A DNA stretch of 64,000 nucleotides from Blasia pusilla (taxonomy: Eukaryota; Marchantiophyta; Marchantiopsida; Blasiales), in contig CM114272.1 of NCBI GenBank assembly GCA_050084515.1, positions 13,578,001 through 13,642,000 on the forward strand, read 5' to 3'. A program made the translations under genes and the position numbers. This document shows, in pieces, positions 22,101-34,720 of the stretch (its first letter is position 1; each line of letters opens with the position of its first letter). The notes under the pieces were generated by a model. That model did no database searches. It saw only the letters and a list, made by a program, of their open reading frames with translations, and was not told the origin of the DNA.

Positions 22101-24205
22101 TCATGGATATCTTGAGCAGATATGACCTCTTTATTGACATTTGGATCTTGGGACTCTACATCCGACTGTAGCATCCAAGTGTTGTTGTATGTCTCTACAT
22201 GACCAACAAAATCAAATAGGTAGATGTGTGCCACCAAAGCATCATCTCCTCACTCTCACCATATCAACAAGTTTTAGTCGCATCTCACTTACTCACACAT
22301 GGCTTCCAACTCAAACCATCTATATCTTGACTGAGCCTGCCGCGATGCTGTATCACTTAGAAATCAAATCTCGCAACAAAATTTCCTACATTACAAGCTT
22401 TCCGATAAGCTTTTCAGACTTCACCAACCATATCAATATAGTTATGATGTGCTTTGGTCCTTAAAAAATTCTTGATACCATGTTATTACATATGCTTCTA
22501 ATTTCAAAGAGGCCTCAACTCCGCACCTAGCTTTCTGAACCTTGTAAGTCCCAAAATCTTGTTACACCTTAATTACTCATTGATTGAGGCGTTTAATATC
22601 TATCCCATCCCTTTAGGTGGATAACTTTTTCGCCACCTGTCATAATTAATACCTTGGGGACGAAATTGGACTACGTACCTCCCCAACCACATAGTTCATT
22701 AGGATTCGCGACTATTTCTTCAACACCTGGAAGATGATGAGCAACACCTCATTAAAACTCACGCATAGTTAAATCCCCATGATCTTTCTCTTTATTGACG
22801 ACGATCCCTCGAGTTCACCCATTTTGGTATTGTACCCATGAGGTCTAGTTCCTCAAACCAATCGTCGAAAATCATGAATTGGGAGTTTTTTTTACCAACA
22901 TTTCATCCTTCAAACCTTCATCTTGATTGGGTCATAAACGATGTGAGGTTTATCCCCATCTTTGGCTACTTGGAGGATACTCTCGTATCCTCACCCACTA
23001 ATTTTGGTCTATTTGGTAGTTTGCTCTAATACCATATCATAGAGTTAGACATCTTCTTTATCTAACTTTGCTCCCAAACTTGAACTTTATAAGCTGAAGA
23101 CATAAATTAAGTCCCAGACACTCACCCAATGGTGCATTCTGTAAGTAGTCAAAAAGTTGTCAAACACTAATCAAGTCAAGTCTCCCCATATGTACACCAT
23201 CTTCCAATGAAGTCCCTTCCTCAAACCTCGACCAATCTCCCAAGTCGCCCGCCTATACTAAAGTGCAACGATGAATTCTTCAAGGTACGTCCCCAAGCTC
23301 AAATTAGAAACACCGTCAAACACCCATCACAATTAGTTCTAGCTTCAAGGATGTGCACACGTAGGGAAGGAGAATGTCTCCCATCCAACCACGTACCTCT
23401 CAACTCTTCAAGATAATTCTCTTCTTCCATATCACCACACAAGTTCCCAAGCACAAAATGAAGACCTCGTGATCTTAAAACTCCTACTTTAAAGAATAGT
23501 GTATGAAATGTCATTTGCATCTTCAAATAGCCAATTGTAAATCTCTTGTGACTAAACTACAAGCCTCCATAGTCACAAAGCGAGGGTTCTAAAAACCATA
23601 ATTTACAATCCAATTCAAAGTCCAACTCGCAATCTCTTTTGCTTGAAATCTCGTTTGTGATTCAACTGCCCACCCGATGCCAAATCCCCCAAGCATAATG
23701 GCATAATGATTATGGGCACTCATAAACCGACCCTTGACTTACTATAGATTCAACTCCATAATCGCAAAGTGCAAGTCTTAGAGACTATAATTTATATTCC
23801 CATTGCGAGTTTGACTCGCTTCAACAATTGCCAATGCAATGCAATTCCCCGCGATCATAATGGTAGAACATCTCTCCGAAACCTTCACTCTACTTGCAAG
23901 AGAATCAAAATATAACTTTCTCAACATCTCTATCCCTAGCAATGATCCCCATAACTTTAAAAAAATCACATTCTTTCCATCTTTTTGAAAATACATCTTT
24001 TTATAAAAAAAAATTTTCAAAATATGATTTAAGTTTCCTTCCCAATCAAACTTGAAAGCACCGAAATAAAATGTACACAAAACTTTTCTTAGAAAGATTA
24101 CACAAAAGGAGACTTGGAAAATTTGAAGGGAGATTCACAAAAAGCTACAAATTAATTTAAGATAAGAACTTTAACTTAACAATTGAACCCTATCCTTTGT
24201 TGACA
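22101..24205. other. Probable decayed retroelement body, no intact gene
   Basis: Frames reach 107 codons at most and none has recognisable motifs. A local duplication pairs about 23550-23630 with 23745-23825 (words CATAATTTACAATCCA and CATAATTTATATTCCC). Position suggests the upstream body of the gypsy relic at 20.6-22.1 kb, but no RT motif could be confirmed. Confidence 0.35.
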
Positions 24206-24209
24206 AGTG

Positions 24210-24215
24210 TTTATT
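24210..24215 (-). terminator. Candidate polyadenylation signal of the P450 gene
   Basis: AATAAA on the minus strand (TTTATT on plus) lies about 276 nt downstream of the P450 stop codon. Distance and sequence are plausible, but plant polyadenylation signals are loose. Confidence 0.3.
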
Positions 24216-24490
24216 TAACCATCTAATATAACATAATAGCATTGGTTTGGTAATCCCTCCTCCTACATATGTTCGGGGAGGATCGGCCCTTAGAACCTGC
24301 CTTCCGAGGACACTTTTCTTTAAAAAGGAGTTGTGTTAAGGAAGCAGAAGAAACTTAGAGGAGAGTGGTTAAGAAGGGGCGAGTTGTTTCGAATTTCATG
24401 TGTAGCCCCTCAACTCAACCCATTAGTAGTTGATATTGTACCTGCCGTTGATTTTACAAGGTCTCCTTTTTCTTTCGTACGTGACCCGTA

Positions 24491-27400
24491 TCACCGGCGC
24501 GAGACGGTCACTTGGAGGCCGTCGCGGACTTGCATGGTGAGGGCCATGACGTACCCGACGGATTGATTAGGGACCATCTGTACTCTGAAGAAACGCAAGA
24601 GCAGAGCGGCGGTCATCTTCATCTGCAGGTAAGACGTCGCTTTGCCCAGACACACCCTCGGTCCCGCCTGAGAACATCCACCCACAAAACATCAATGAGA
24701 TCAAGCTCGAAGAACGTTGGTGTGATCAGGAACCCGTCCTCTATTCCGCCATTTCCTTTGCCGACCGTGGGCAGAGTCGCGATTGGCGTTGTGCGCGGCA
24801 TAAAGTCCTACTGCGAAGGACAGGATCGCTGAAGGACCAAGTAATGTTTGCGAGAGAGTAAATCCAAATGCCAATCTATTGCCCACTACTACGAGACACA
24901 CATGACCCAGCGGACAACCTCGCCTTCTTAGCACGAAATCATTGGCTACGGAAAGAGTGCATCAATGCCTCATGATTCAGGGACGTGGTTGACTCGAAAA
25001 CAATCCTAGCCTCGGGTTAATCGGGAATTCTGCGAAGAGAGAGTGACCGTTGTACTCTCAATCGCAGCTTACCTGGAAAGCTGTAAATTTGTAGGGCGAC
25101 TGGGGCTGGAAGACGCCATTGCTGAGCCAGCGTTCTGGCCGAAACTCGAGGGCATCAGAGCCCCAAAGACTTTCCAAGCGACCCATCACATACGGGGAAT
25201 AAACGACTCTATCGCCTGACTTCACAATGGTACCATCTGGTAGCACATCGTCATTCACCGCATATTTCGAATCCTGCAATTCGCGTCCATATGATCAGAG
25301 GAGTATCGTAAAGAGAGGAACTCCAACTCAATTATTTCACATTTTGCATGTGCCTACCATTCATAGCATAGCTTCAAGCATTTCCACATCACATGGAAGT
25401 CAATGCAGATTATTACCTTCCAATCATTCATGAATCTAGCTACTCTCCATGATAGCTTTCTTTCTTGCTTCAATTAAAAGGGTCAGCATCTCTATGGTTC
25501 CTAGTGAAATCCTTCTGTTCCCAAATTCTCCTTCCTCCGACTTTGATGCACTTGTACACTACATTAGCCTACAGTTGTTTATTTCTAAGATATGGAATAG
25601 TAGTTTTGTGGTGACAAACCTAGAAAGCTGCAACTTCTTATTCTAGTTTCTTTCACTGCTAGATAAAAATCGATTGTCATACCTTGGGAACAACAGGGTA
25701 CAGACGAAGAGTTTCAGTCAATGCTGCATGAAGATAGTGCAGCTTTCGAAGAGACTCATAGGTTAGAAGTTCTGCAAAGCTGGAAAACTCGTCTGCTTTC
25801 GCAGTGTCATGTTTCTCACCCAGAATTTGATCCAGCTCTTCGTTAATTTTCTCAACAACCTCGGGATTGTTGTGAAGGCAGTAAACGAACCAGGCCAGCG
25901 TGATTGCAGATGTGTCTCGTCCGGCAATGATGAAGTTGAGAACAGCATCTCGCAACACTCTGTCCGACAGACCTTTCCCATTCTCATCTTTGTATGACAT
26001 GTACCTCGACAGCAAGTCGTTTGTCTCCTGTGAGGCACCATTTACACAAAGGAAGGACCATAATCATTAATACCATCCACACAACAAATAGAAAATAGCA
26101 CGCATTCCAAGAAAGGAAAGTGGCACCTTTAGTACTTGAAATAGGGTTATGAGAGGCGGTGTTCCTGGCAGGATTGACTAGTATAGTGACTCTGCTTTGC
26201 GGCCTCTACAGAAAACCCCTTTTTTTCCTCTCATCGAGCCTATCCACATCGATTCCACTACACTATCCATTCACAATCTCTTCCCACACGAGATTCTTTC
26301 CCCCTCGAAGGGGCCGCACACTGAAACAAGACACCATGGTTAGCACAAAATCTCAGTTGAGAGATCGTTTAAGGGATGCGCTCACTCTTTCGCAAGGTGA
26401 GCTTGGTGATTTGGCTGCCAAACGTGTACATAATTACGGGATGAAAACGGGTTTGTAGGACTCGCTTCTATTATAGCTTATTGTGACGCGAAACTGAAAG
26501 AAAGTTCCATAGTTTGAGATTTTTTCGGTTCAAATATGTCTCTTCTTCCATGATCTCGGAGAGTCGTACTTAGGACACTACTTTGAGGTGCTTGGTTAAA
26601 ATCTTTTCAAGGCTCTAGGAACGTGGAGGGATCTAATATGTCTGAACTCTGGAACACTGAGAAGCTTGGACAGTCATCCGGAATCTGAATATTTTACACT
26701 CGCAATACCTTTTAACGCCAAAGCAGAAGAGGAAACTTAATTTTGACTTGGAGTGTTTTACTCCAAGTCAAAATTGCTCACCCTTCAGAAAATTCTAAAT
26801 CTCAACTCATAACGACAGCTGCCAATCGTGCAAAGATCATGACTGGAAAAGAGGAAAATATCAAGGTTGAACTTGTAAAGAAACTGACCAGTGACTTCCC
26901 CAAGGACTCGAGGGTGGCGATCTCCTTTCGTCGAGACTTGATCACATCAAACGTAAATTCGTCCAGCTTCTTGAAAAGGGCATTCGATTCCTTCTCAGAA
27001 CCAGAACGTAGAGCGCGCTTTAGCTTCCAGATTTTGTCCCACTGCCGATGTTGCACCATAATTCCCGCCCTATCAAAAGCATTGCAGAAGCTGATCTCTG
27101 GAAGCGACGCACTCAAGCTCTGCAGATCCAAGCCAAATCCAATTTTGCAGATGGAGTCCATCGTCATCCGCAGAAAAAGGTCCTGACAGGTTTCAGAACC
27201 CGTCCACGTGAGTTTTCTGTGTTTCTAGCCGTAAAGTAGCGACTTCATGATCATAATCAATAGTTCATTAAGACACAAGATAGTAGGGAACATTTTGGAG
27301 CTCCCATTCAAGATGCTGTTACGTGAATTTGCTGAATTTCATTTTTCTCCTTTATTGTTCCAGAGTTCCTAGTGATAGAGAGATATCACCAAGAATTGAT

Positions 27401-28963
27401 AGCTTTCGCGTAGGTGGCAAGACGAAAGTAGTTGTGACGTCAGCACAAATTGTGCTGGCACATCTTCTGATATCGTTTCTGTAAAAGACGAACTGGCAGG
27501 ACAAACCTGAATATCCACTTCCTTGTTGGTCTCTGCAACAGCGTCCAGAAAGCGAAGCAGTCGAAGACAATGGTGACGGTAGGCAACGGTGCTGTAATCT
27601 CGGAGCTTCTCAGAAGAAAACTCTAAGCTGGCAATTTTGCGATGCTGCTTCCAAACCTCTCCGTCCGAATTGAAAATGCCGTCCCCTAACATATCGTGGA
27701 GTATATCACGGCTGAAGCGCCCCTGCATTGCAACCGTCAAGATCATGGTGAGTTCAGCTCAGTAAATTTCTGGCGTATTTCTCCGTGTGCAGTGTTCGAC
27801 ACTTGAGCTTACCCTGGAGAGCACTCACTTACGGTGTCACATCTACGCGACTTTTTCCAATGTTCTCGCTCTTGCTTACCGAGCAGAAGAAGGCTTTCAC
27901 ATAGATAGCAACCAAAATTTGTGACCATTCTAGCTCCCGTTGTCTCTACACTACACCAGGTTCCACGTGTAAAGTTGTGCCAGACGTAGCCCAGAGATAT
28001 GAACACCGCGTCGTGGACCTAGGAAGACTCCACCCACTACTTCTTGGCGTCGCCTTGCGACCGAAGACCCCTTTTGGACGGTGATGGGTAGTACCAGAGT
28101 GGGATGGATGTGGAGGGAGGGATTAAGGAAGAGCGTACCGCAGGGTAGGAGGCAGACTCCTCGCACTTGGTATGTGTGCTGTGAGGACATTCCTTGCCAG
28201 TGCGGCAGCTCTGGACAGTGAATCTAGGCTACTGTACTTGATGAACAGCCGAGTGATCCCAAAAAAACAATCTTTTATAGACTCTACTCATTAAGTAGTA
28301 CCTGTCGTAACCTATCTCTTTTAGAGACAGGGAATGAATAGATTAATCGACTTGTAGTTGGACAAGAAAGGAAGAGAAAAGGCATCATCAGCGAGGGCCT
28401 AAGAGGTCCTTTGTGCAAGGTGATGCTCTCTAGCCGTAACACATCTATGCAAGAATTCAGCAATCTAAATCTGCTCCTGTCTAGCCATGAACTCGGAGAC
28501 TTCAATGCCAGGGTCTTGGAAGAAATCGGGAAATTCAGCTCTAATGTGATCCTGGAAACCGCAGTGGAAAAGATAATGTTGTCCATCATTAATGAGCCCG
28601 GAATCGCAATGCCCACACAATCTGTCCTCTCTTTTCTTCTGTGAGACTTTCCCTTTCCCGATCTCAAGGTCATTTCAACCGCATCTGTGTGTGTGTGTGT
28701 AGCCTTGCGACCATAGACCCCGCGCCTTGGTTGGACGGTGCTTGAGACTGGGATGGGTGTAGAGAGAGGAACAAGTGAAGAACGTACCATATGAGAGGAG
28801 GGAGACACTCTCATATAGTGTGAGTGCTGAACAAACAACGTGTTCGTGCGGAGCTTCCAAGTGTCAACCAAGAACATCTCCACCACACCATCTACTTCAC
28901 CCAATAGACATGACTTGCCAGTGCAGCAGCTTTGGGCAATGAATCAAGGCTACTAAGTGTGTA

Positions 28964-29009
<46 letters not shown>

Positions 29010-29162
29010 TGTACTCATTCAGTAGTACCTGCGACCATAGACCCCGCGCCCAGAGAGAGAGTGTGTGTACTCATTAAGTAGTACCTGCGATCATAGACCC
29101 CGCGCCCAGAGAGAGAATGAATGAATAGATTTATTGTCCACGGGGACCCCACAGGGCCATGG

Positions 29163-29201
<39 letters not shown>

Positions 29202-29534
29202 CTTGATGTAATTTGGGAAGTGATTCTTGAGGATATGCTCCACGTTATCAGGGCGGCCGATAAAGATCATCTGTCGGCCAAAAGATCTCAACAAAATAGT
29301 AGCAGTAGGCGACATCTTCATGTAATCGTACATCCAGTCGTGGAATCGAGGAAAATTGGCCTTTACCTCCAAAGAAGCTCCTAAAAACGGCCAATTTTTG
29401 GGACCTAACTGGTTGCGCTGTCTCCATCGATATATCCACAAGTAGGACAGGAAGCTGAGCACGAATGCCAGCACCACCGTCATGTGTCCGCCGCAGCTCT
29501 GGCTCATGATGAACGCAAATGGCAGAGACGCCAT
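24491..29534 (-). CDS. Cytochrome P450, CYP704-like fatty-acid hydroxylase
   Basis: Six exons on the minus strand splice to 521 aa: 29534-29202, 27722-27507, 27182-26889, 26027-25683, 25273-25073, 24667-24491. All junctions are GT-AG and phase 0. An N-terminal membrane anchor spans residues ~18-38, followed by the hinge GPKNWPFLGA. Helix I has AGRDTS (316-321), helix K has ETLR (386-389), and PERW is at 442-445. The heme loop FQAGPRVCLG has its ligand Cys at 469. Segments such as HDMLGDGIFNSDGEVWK and LRMTMDSICKIGFG are typical of the CYP704/CYP86 clan. Family members are ER-bound omega-hydroxylases of long-chain fatty acids; CYP704B acts in sporopollenin synthesis. Intron 1 (about 1.5 kb) holds duplications and microsatellites. 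The gene looks intact. Start: first in-frame ATG before the anchor. CYP704 rather than CYP86/CYP94 is inference. Confidence 0.92.
28035..29200. repeat. Duplications and microsatellites inside P450 intron 1
   Basis: Three kinds of repeat occur. First, 28041-28240 and 28705-28955 are diverged copies; both contain CTTGCCAGTGC.GCAGC, GGCTACT and a GGACGGTG start. Second, a ~57-bp unit (TACTCATTAAGTAGTACCTG then CATAGACCCCGCGCCCAGAG) is tandemly repeated at about 29015-29111. Third, 29118-29200 is a copy of the dispersed AG/CT-tailed repeat, and a (TG)n(AG)n run lies at about 28961-29008. All lie within the intron, the last repeat ending next to the exon 1 donor. Confidence 0.8.
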
Positions 29535-29860
29535 GAGTGCCAGGACTCTCAAATCAAAACATCTCCCTCGCGTTTGTTAGACTCCAGAATTACAGAAAAA
29601 CTTCAACGAGAGTAGCTCCGGACGAAGATCCGCGCGCTGCACAGCCCCAGACACACGCTCATCCGGTGATTAGGGACTGTTGAAGATGACCTTCCGATAT
29701 GCGGGTGATGGAAACATCGGGTTTTCCATCCGATGCAAGTACTGTAGCGGACAGATTCTCCAGTTGCAAGGAATAATTTATCGTCAGGCCCGTACTGCCA
29801 TTTTATTCTCCTCCAGCTCCCGTCTACGTACGCCCGGGTCCGGACCCCATCCACCACCGA
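29535..29860 (-). promoter_or_regulatory. Upstream/5' region of the P450 gene
   Basis: This is the only unique sequence between the P450 start codon and the repeat that begins at 29861, so a promoter and 5' untranslated region would be expected here. No convincing TATA box was found on the minus strand. A minus frame (29603-29887) is open for 94 codons but has no family match. The call rests on position only. Confidence 0.35.
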
Positions 29861-30215
29861 AGGCCATACTTTGTCCCGGAATCGCATTCAAGGCGCCAGG
29901 GTAGCGTCTACCTCGAGCTGGGTCGGGCCTAGGTTTCAGGTTCGGGAGCCCCGGGATGGAGAGGTCGCGACTCACGGTAAAGAGGTCGCGACGGAGGACA
30001 GGGAGATCGCGACGGAGGACGGACGCCGTCCGGGAGACGGACGGATCTAAACGAGACGGCGCTAATGAGACGGACGCTGTCCAGAGACGGACGGAGAGGG
30101 CGCGCCGGCGAAGTTTGGTCCCCATCCTCTTCCGTTGGAGGGACGGACGGCGTCTGACGGACGAAGTTTAGGACTGCCTCGGATGGACGCTGTCCGTCCG
30201 TCTTAGGCAGTCCGC
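29861..30215 (+). repeat. GC-rich dispersed repeat A with GACGGACGCCGTCCG palindromes
   Basis: Positions 29861-29999 are almost identical to the reverse complement of 40821-40965. Positions 30000-30100 match 46595-46700 (shared ATCTAAACGAGACGGCGCTA and the GACGGACGCCGTCC palindrome). A hairpin at about 30169-30213 pairs GACTGCCT with AGGCAGTC. This is therefore the most complete of three copies in the window. No protein domain was recognised. Confidence 0.8.
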
Positions 30216-31033
30216 TCCGCTTTCGGCTTCCTCCCGCTCTGTTTCGCTCTGTTGGTGTCGCCGCGGCTCTCTCCGCTTTCGGCTTCCTCCCGCTCTGTTT
30301 CGTTTTCGCCTCGCTCTGTTGGTGTCGCCTGAGGCTTTCATCGCTTTCGCCCTGCTTTGGACTTCATCGCCGCGGCTCGCTCTGCTGCATCTGGAAATCC
30401 TGAAGATTTGCGGCTCTGTTGGTGTCGCCGCGGCTCTCTCTGCTTGCTGCCGCGGCTCTCTCCGCTTGCTGTCGCGGCTGTCTTCATTTTTGCCTCGCTT
30501 TGTTGGTGTCGCCACCGGCTTTCATCGCTTTCGCCTCGCTTTGGACTTCGTCGCCGCGGCTCTCTCTGCTCGCTCACTCTCTCTGCTCGCTCGCTCTCTC
30601 TGCATCTGGAAATCCTGAAGATTTGCGGCTCTGTTGGTGTCACCGCGGCTCTCTCTGCTTGCTGCCGCGGCTCTCTCCGCTTGCTGCCGCGGCTGTCTTC
30701 ATTTTTGCCTCGCTCTGTTGGTGTCGCCACCGGCTTTCATCGCTTTCGCCTCGCTTTGGACTTCGTCGCCGCGGCTCTCTCTGCTCGCTCGCTCTCTCTG
30801 CATCTGGAAATCCTGAAGATTTGCGGCTCTGTTGGTGTCGCCGCGGCTCTCTCTGCTTGCTGCCGCGGCTCTCTCCGCTTGCTGTCGCGGCTCTCTCCGA
30901 TTTCGGCTTCCTCCCGCTCTATTGGTGTCGCCTGAGGGCTTTCATCGCTTTTGCCTCGCTTTGGACTTCGTCGCCGCGGCTCTCTCTGCTCTCTCTGCTC
31001 TCTCTGCATCTGGAAATCCTGAAGATTTGCGGC
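30216..31033. repeat. ~200-bp GC/CT-rich tandem array (four units)
   Basis: The word CATCTGGAAATCCTGAAGAT occurs at about 30388, 30603, 30801 and 31007, spaced 215, 198 and 206 bp. The units contain GTTGGTGTCGCC, CCGCGGCTCTCTC and TTTCATCGCTTT words. Long frames on both strands here (up to 227 codons) shift through the repeats and are composition artefacts. The array lies 0.7-1.5 kb upstream of the P450 start codon. Confidence 0.9.
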
Positions 31034-31330
31034 CCCAGCTCATCGACAAGTTTGACACTCGTGCGTATACACATATTTTTGTTGAACTTGTTCAGCGTTT
31101 AAAAAACTTGTTCAGCTTTTGAGGAACTCCTTTTTTGCGACCCCAGCTCTCTGATAAGTTCGGCATGCACGCACAGGTGCGTATACCTATATTTTCCACT
31201 CCTTTAGGGACGAATTCTATCTGATCTTGATTCGTTTTTCCAGTAAATGACCTCCGTTCACAACAGGTGAACATGTCCCTTGTGTTGAACTTGTCCAGCG
31301 TTTGAGAAAGTTCGGCTCTATCTGCTCCAT
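31029..31330. repeat. Short duplicated segments downstream of the satellite array
   Basis: The words CCCCAGCTC, GATAAGTT/GACAAGTTTG, TGCGTATAC and TATATTTT/CATATTTTT occur in the same order at 31029-31080 and 31139-31195. GTTGAACTTGT(T/C)CAGCGTTT recurs at 31080-31100 and 31284-31304. This is a small repeat cluster of unknown origin. Confidence 0.65.
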
Positions 31331-33405
31331 TTGCTCTCGAGCTCTCTCCGCTTTCCATCTGTTCAATCTGAGCATTTTCTGTAAACCTAAACTCCGTTCT
31401 CAGATTTTGCTCCGCTTTTGTCTTTCTCCACTTTTGGCTGTCTCCGCTTTCAGCTGTCTCTACTCCGCGATGTCGTCTCTCCTCGAGCTCTCTCCAGTTT
31501 CGATCGCGATGTGTTCAATCTGAGAACTCCGTTGTATTGTTTTGTACTGGGAGCGACTGGAATATCGACCTTGGGCGGATATCTGGTGTGTGGTGTCCCC
31601 TGCGCTTTTGTTGGCCTCGTCATTGACCAAGTTCTGGACGATGTGTGACAGATCCCCTAATCTTTCACTCATAGCATCAATGCCGCCTATAGACGGACAG
31701 AGTACTTGGCAAGGTCTATCATCAAAGGGACTACGAAAGCCGAAACTCATCCACGATCATCACAGAGAACATACCTGTGACATGATTTTTGAATTTCCTT
31801 GGAAGACAATTTGAAAATTGAAGAATCTGGCAGTATGCCAGCATTCATTGCTCTGGATTTCTTGTTCTGGTCTCCTACGATCCGCTGGGACTCGGGAGAA
31901 CTAAAAGTTTGCTTCGGATATTGCTTACGTAAAGTAGCCATTCAGGCAGCAGTAGCAGCTTACACCTGGAAGTTTGGTAACTGAATTTCGTTATCAAGCT
32001 AGAATCCTAGCGATCAAAGACGCGTAGTCTCCCACTTGACGTGGTTGACTCGTCCGTATAGAACCTTGATTCCTAAACCCAACGAGTCAAAACGAGTAGT
32101 CACACAGATGTGTCAAATGTTGAGTGTATGGCAAGAGCACACGAGAAGGTTTTGCAATATTGGAGGTGGTGCCGGTCCGACATACATGTTGATTGTTTGT
32201 AGATCTTGAGCTTTTGTATAAGAAAAACAAGATTGAGCTTGTGTAAGATTGATTTCAAAGTGGCCCGATGTCCATGAGAAGATTCATCTCATGTGAGGCA
32301 GAAGAAGCTTTGAGAGCCACAGCTTTTAGGCAGAGCAAAACCTGGTAGCCTTTAAGTAAGACTAAGTGAGTGATTTTCGGGGATAGATAAGGTGCGTTTT
32401 TAGATGGAAGTGAAAGATTTAGCTCAATGTAAAGATGGAGTTCAGCAGCTAGTAATGGAGTTTTGAAGACTCACGTCTCCGAGGACAAGTGTTGACTATC
32501 CTCTTCTTTCCGCGTCTGTGTTATGATCGCTGTTTTAGGGTTTGGTGGGGTCATTCACAGCTCTATCATTCCTGCTGCAGTTCTCGACGTCCAGCCCATA
32601 GGAAACGACATAAATCACTCCACCGTCGAGAAGCGAAGATTCGGAGATTTTGGTACCTATGTTAGGTCTTTTCTTTGCAGATCATAGCGGGTGTTGGATT
32701 CCTACCTCTTTACTTCTGGATGTATGGGACCATACCAGTACTAGTTCTGTTGCCACTTGATACTTTGGCCTTAGTCTGGTCATTGGGCATCTGACAATTT
32801 ATCGTAGTTTGGCAATAGTGAGTACGATACGAAGGGGGAGTCAACACCTTTTCACCAGAAGGACGACTGTCTCAAGTGAAGTATGCTATCGAAGCTATTA
32901 GGGTACTGGTTAAATCTGTCAAGAAGCTCCATGAGACTGTCAGACTGTTACTTTGGTCATATTTTGGACTTGTTGTTGGACATCTCTCCACTCCTAAGTT
33001 TTATCCCAGACTCTATTTGAAGCTAGACTTTCTGATGCTTGCATCCCCATAGCCCGTTTATCTCGAACTTCATTTTTCATCATCAAATTGGGACGGTTAG
33101 GGCTTACGAGGTTTTTCTATGAATAGGGTTTACTTTTCTTTGACATCAATTTGTGCATCAATCGTTACTCATGATAATTTTTGTGCTCCTTTGTGAATTC
33201 TGGAAACAAGCTGCTAGCAATTCAGACCATCTTGGACAAGGATAAATCAAACGAGGGTTCTCATAAGCTTCTTGAATTGTGCTTGTTTTTGGTATTGTGT
33301 AGGTTTGAAGATCATTAGTAACACTGGAAGTCCGCCATCGACAGTTACGTTTTTTGAGGCAGTAGGGGAGGTAGGTTTAAAGCCACCAAGGATCAAAACA
33401 TTAGG
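31331..33405. other. Unassigned DNA, no gene supported
   Basis: The longest frames are 60-96 codons. A minus frame at 31460-31750 contains MSERLGDLSHIVQNLVNDEAN, which looks helical, but no family is recognised and it is interrupted. Possible 5' exons of the gene at 33.4-37.1 kb could lie in the right part but could not be resolved. Confidence 0.4.
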
Positions 33406-33408
33406 GCC

Positions 33409-34119
33409 ATGTCGGGTCAGCCGATGTTTTTACATGCCAAGGGGTTGCGGTTGTTGGGAATTCAGGTTAACAAACCTGAAAACGTGACTGGTCTTCTATC
33501 AGGGAACCAGTGCAATCTTCAGACATGGGTCAGCCCCATAGTACATAGCAGTTCTAGTTCAGATTTTTTTCTAGCTGATATTGTGTGCAAGCGCTTGCAT
33601 CCTCACTCCAGATTGTATTTGGATGAGTGGATTGTCTTAGGGTTTCCGTTGGAAACTTATAAGTGTCTAGAACAGGCACCGATACATGCTGGATTTAATG
33701 TTGCATTCTCACCCAAGGCCCGGTTGGTGGGGGACCATGTATGGTTAGACTCTTACTTCCAGACTGAATTTCTAGTCGTGGAAAACTAGGGAGGTGAGAT
33801 GAATGATGTCCGAATTAAGGACATTAAACATTTGATGGGGGCATCCAAACAAAACATGCTTGCCAAGATTGTTTGTACAATCCGGTTAAAGAGGAGTGTG
33901 TCCACCTCTGAGGAGAAGGACCCTGTTCCTTGGGTTATCGGAGTTACTCCTAAAAATATCTACCTTTTCGACCAGACTGATGTGGATGACAAAGCACCGA
34001 TTGGGAATGAGCACATTTCAGATTTGTCCGAAGTACTGAGTTCCATGACCCTTCTGAATTTATCCCGGGGTATTCCTCGGAACCTTGTTTCCTTCTGGAA
34101 TTGTTTGTTTTACGTTTAG
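33409..34119 (+). pseudogene. Unknown ORF interrupted by one TAG
   Basis: One continuous frame of about 236 codons is interrupted only by TAG at 33787-33789. Upstream it contains CNLQTWVSPIVHS and LYLDEWIVLGFPLETYK; downstream it contains DIKHLMGASKQNMLAKIVC and PWVIGVTPKNIYLFDQTD. Codon use and amino-acid composition look protein-like on both sides of the stop, so it is a real gene remnant or an exon pair. I recognise no family. The same-strand gene at 34.7-36.7 kb follows after about 600 bp of intron-like sequence and may be its continuation. The stop could lie in a tiny intron, be a recent mutation, or be read through. Confidence 0.45.
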
Positions 34120-34720
34120 CGTGATTACATTTGCGGTATTTACATGGTACACCTGAATTCCTCATGCATGTATGTTGTTCCCCGTTGGCAAGGCTAACCA
34201 ATTCGAGTCTTTGTCGTCTTGTGTTTGGCAGGTAGTTGGGGCTCCTCAAGACCTTGACCACGTGGGCCATGTTAGGTTTAGGGTAGAAGTAGGTTTTCTT
34301 ATGTTTGTGTCCTTCACACATTTACATATTTCGGATTGCTGGGATGTTCATACAGATTCTTAGTGTGTCTGTATGAAGTAGAAATTCTGTCAACTTTTCA
34401 GATATAGATGACCCGGTGACAACCAGGAAATCCTGCTTTTGGCTAAAGTATTATAGCCAAAACCAGAATTTTCCTGGGATGGAATTTGAGGATATGTATC
34501 CTACAAATTTCGGTAGGAGCTTCAGGGTATGGATGCGAGAGGAATTATGTATCTACATTCTAGATATAGAATTCTAGCTTACATTTTTTGCTTTCATTTT
34601 TAGAAGTAAGTTTTTAAATTCCAGCTTTAAATTCTAGCTATGCTTGTATCTGTTGGTGTGTTTACATGTGAGTGAGAACTCGTTGTGGATACACTCCAGG
34701 TTGAAGCCCAACCAGCAAAC

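Noticed and set aside
28961-29008. Telomere-like or regulatory TG/AG tract
   Set aside because: Simple dinucleotide microsatellite, not the plant telomere heptamer.
30168-31122. Frames of up to 227 codons on both strands rich in Leu, Ser, Arg and Cys
   Set aside because: They run through a ~200-bp GC/CT-rich tandem array and change frame between units, so they are composition artefacts.
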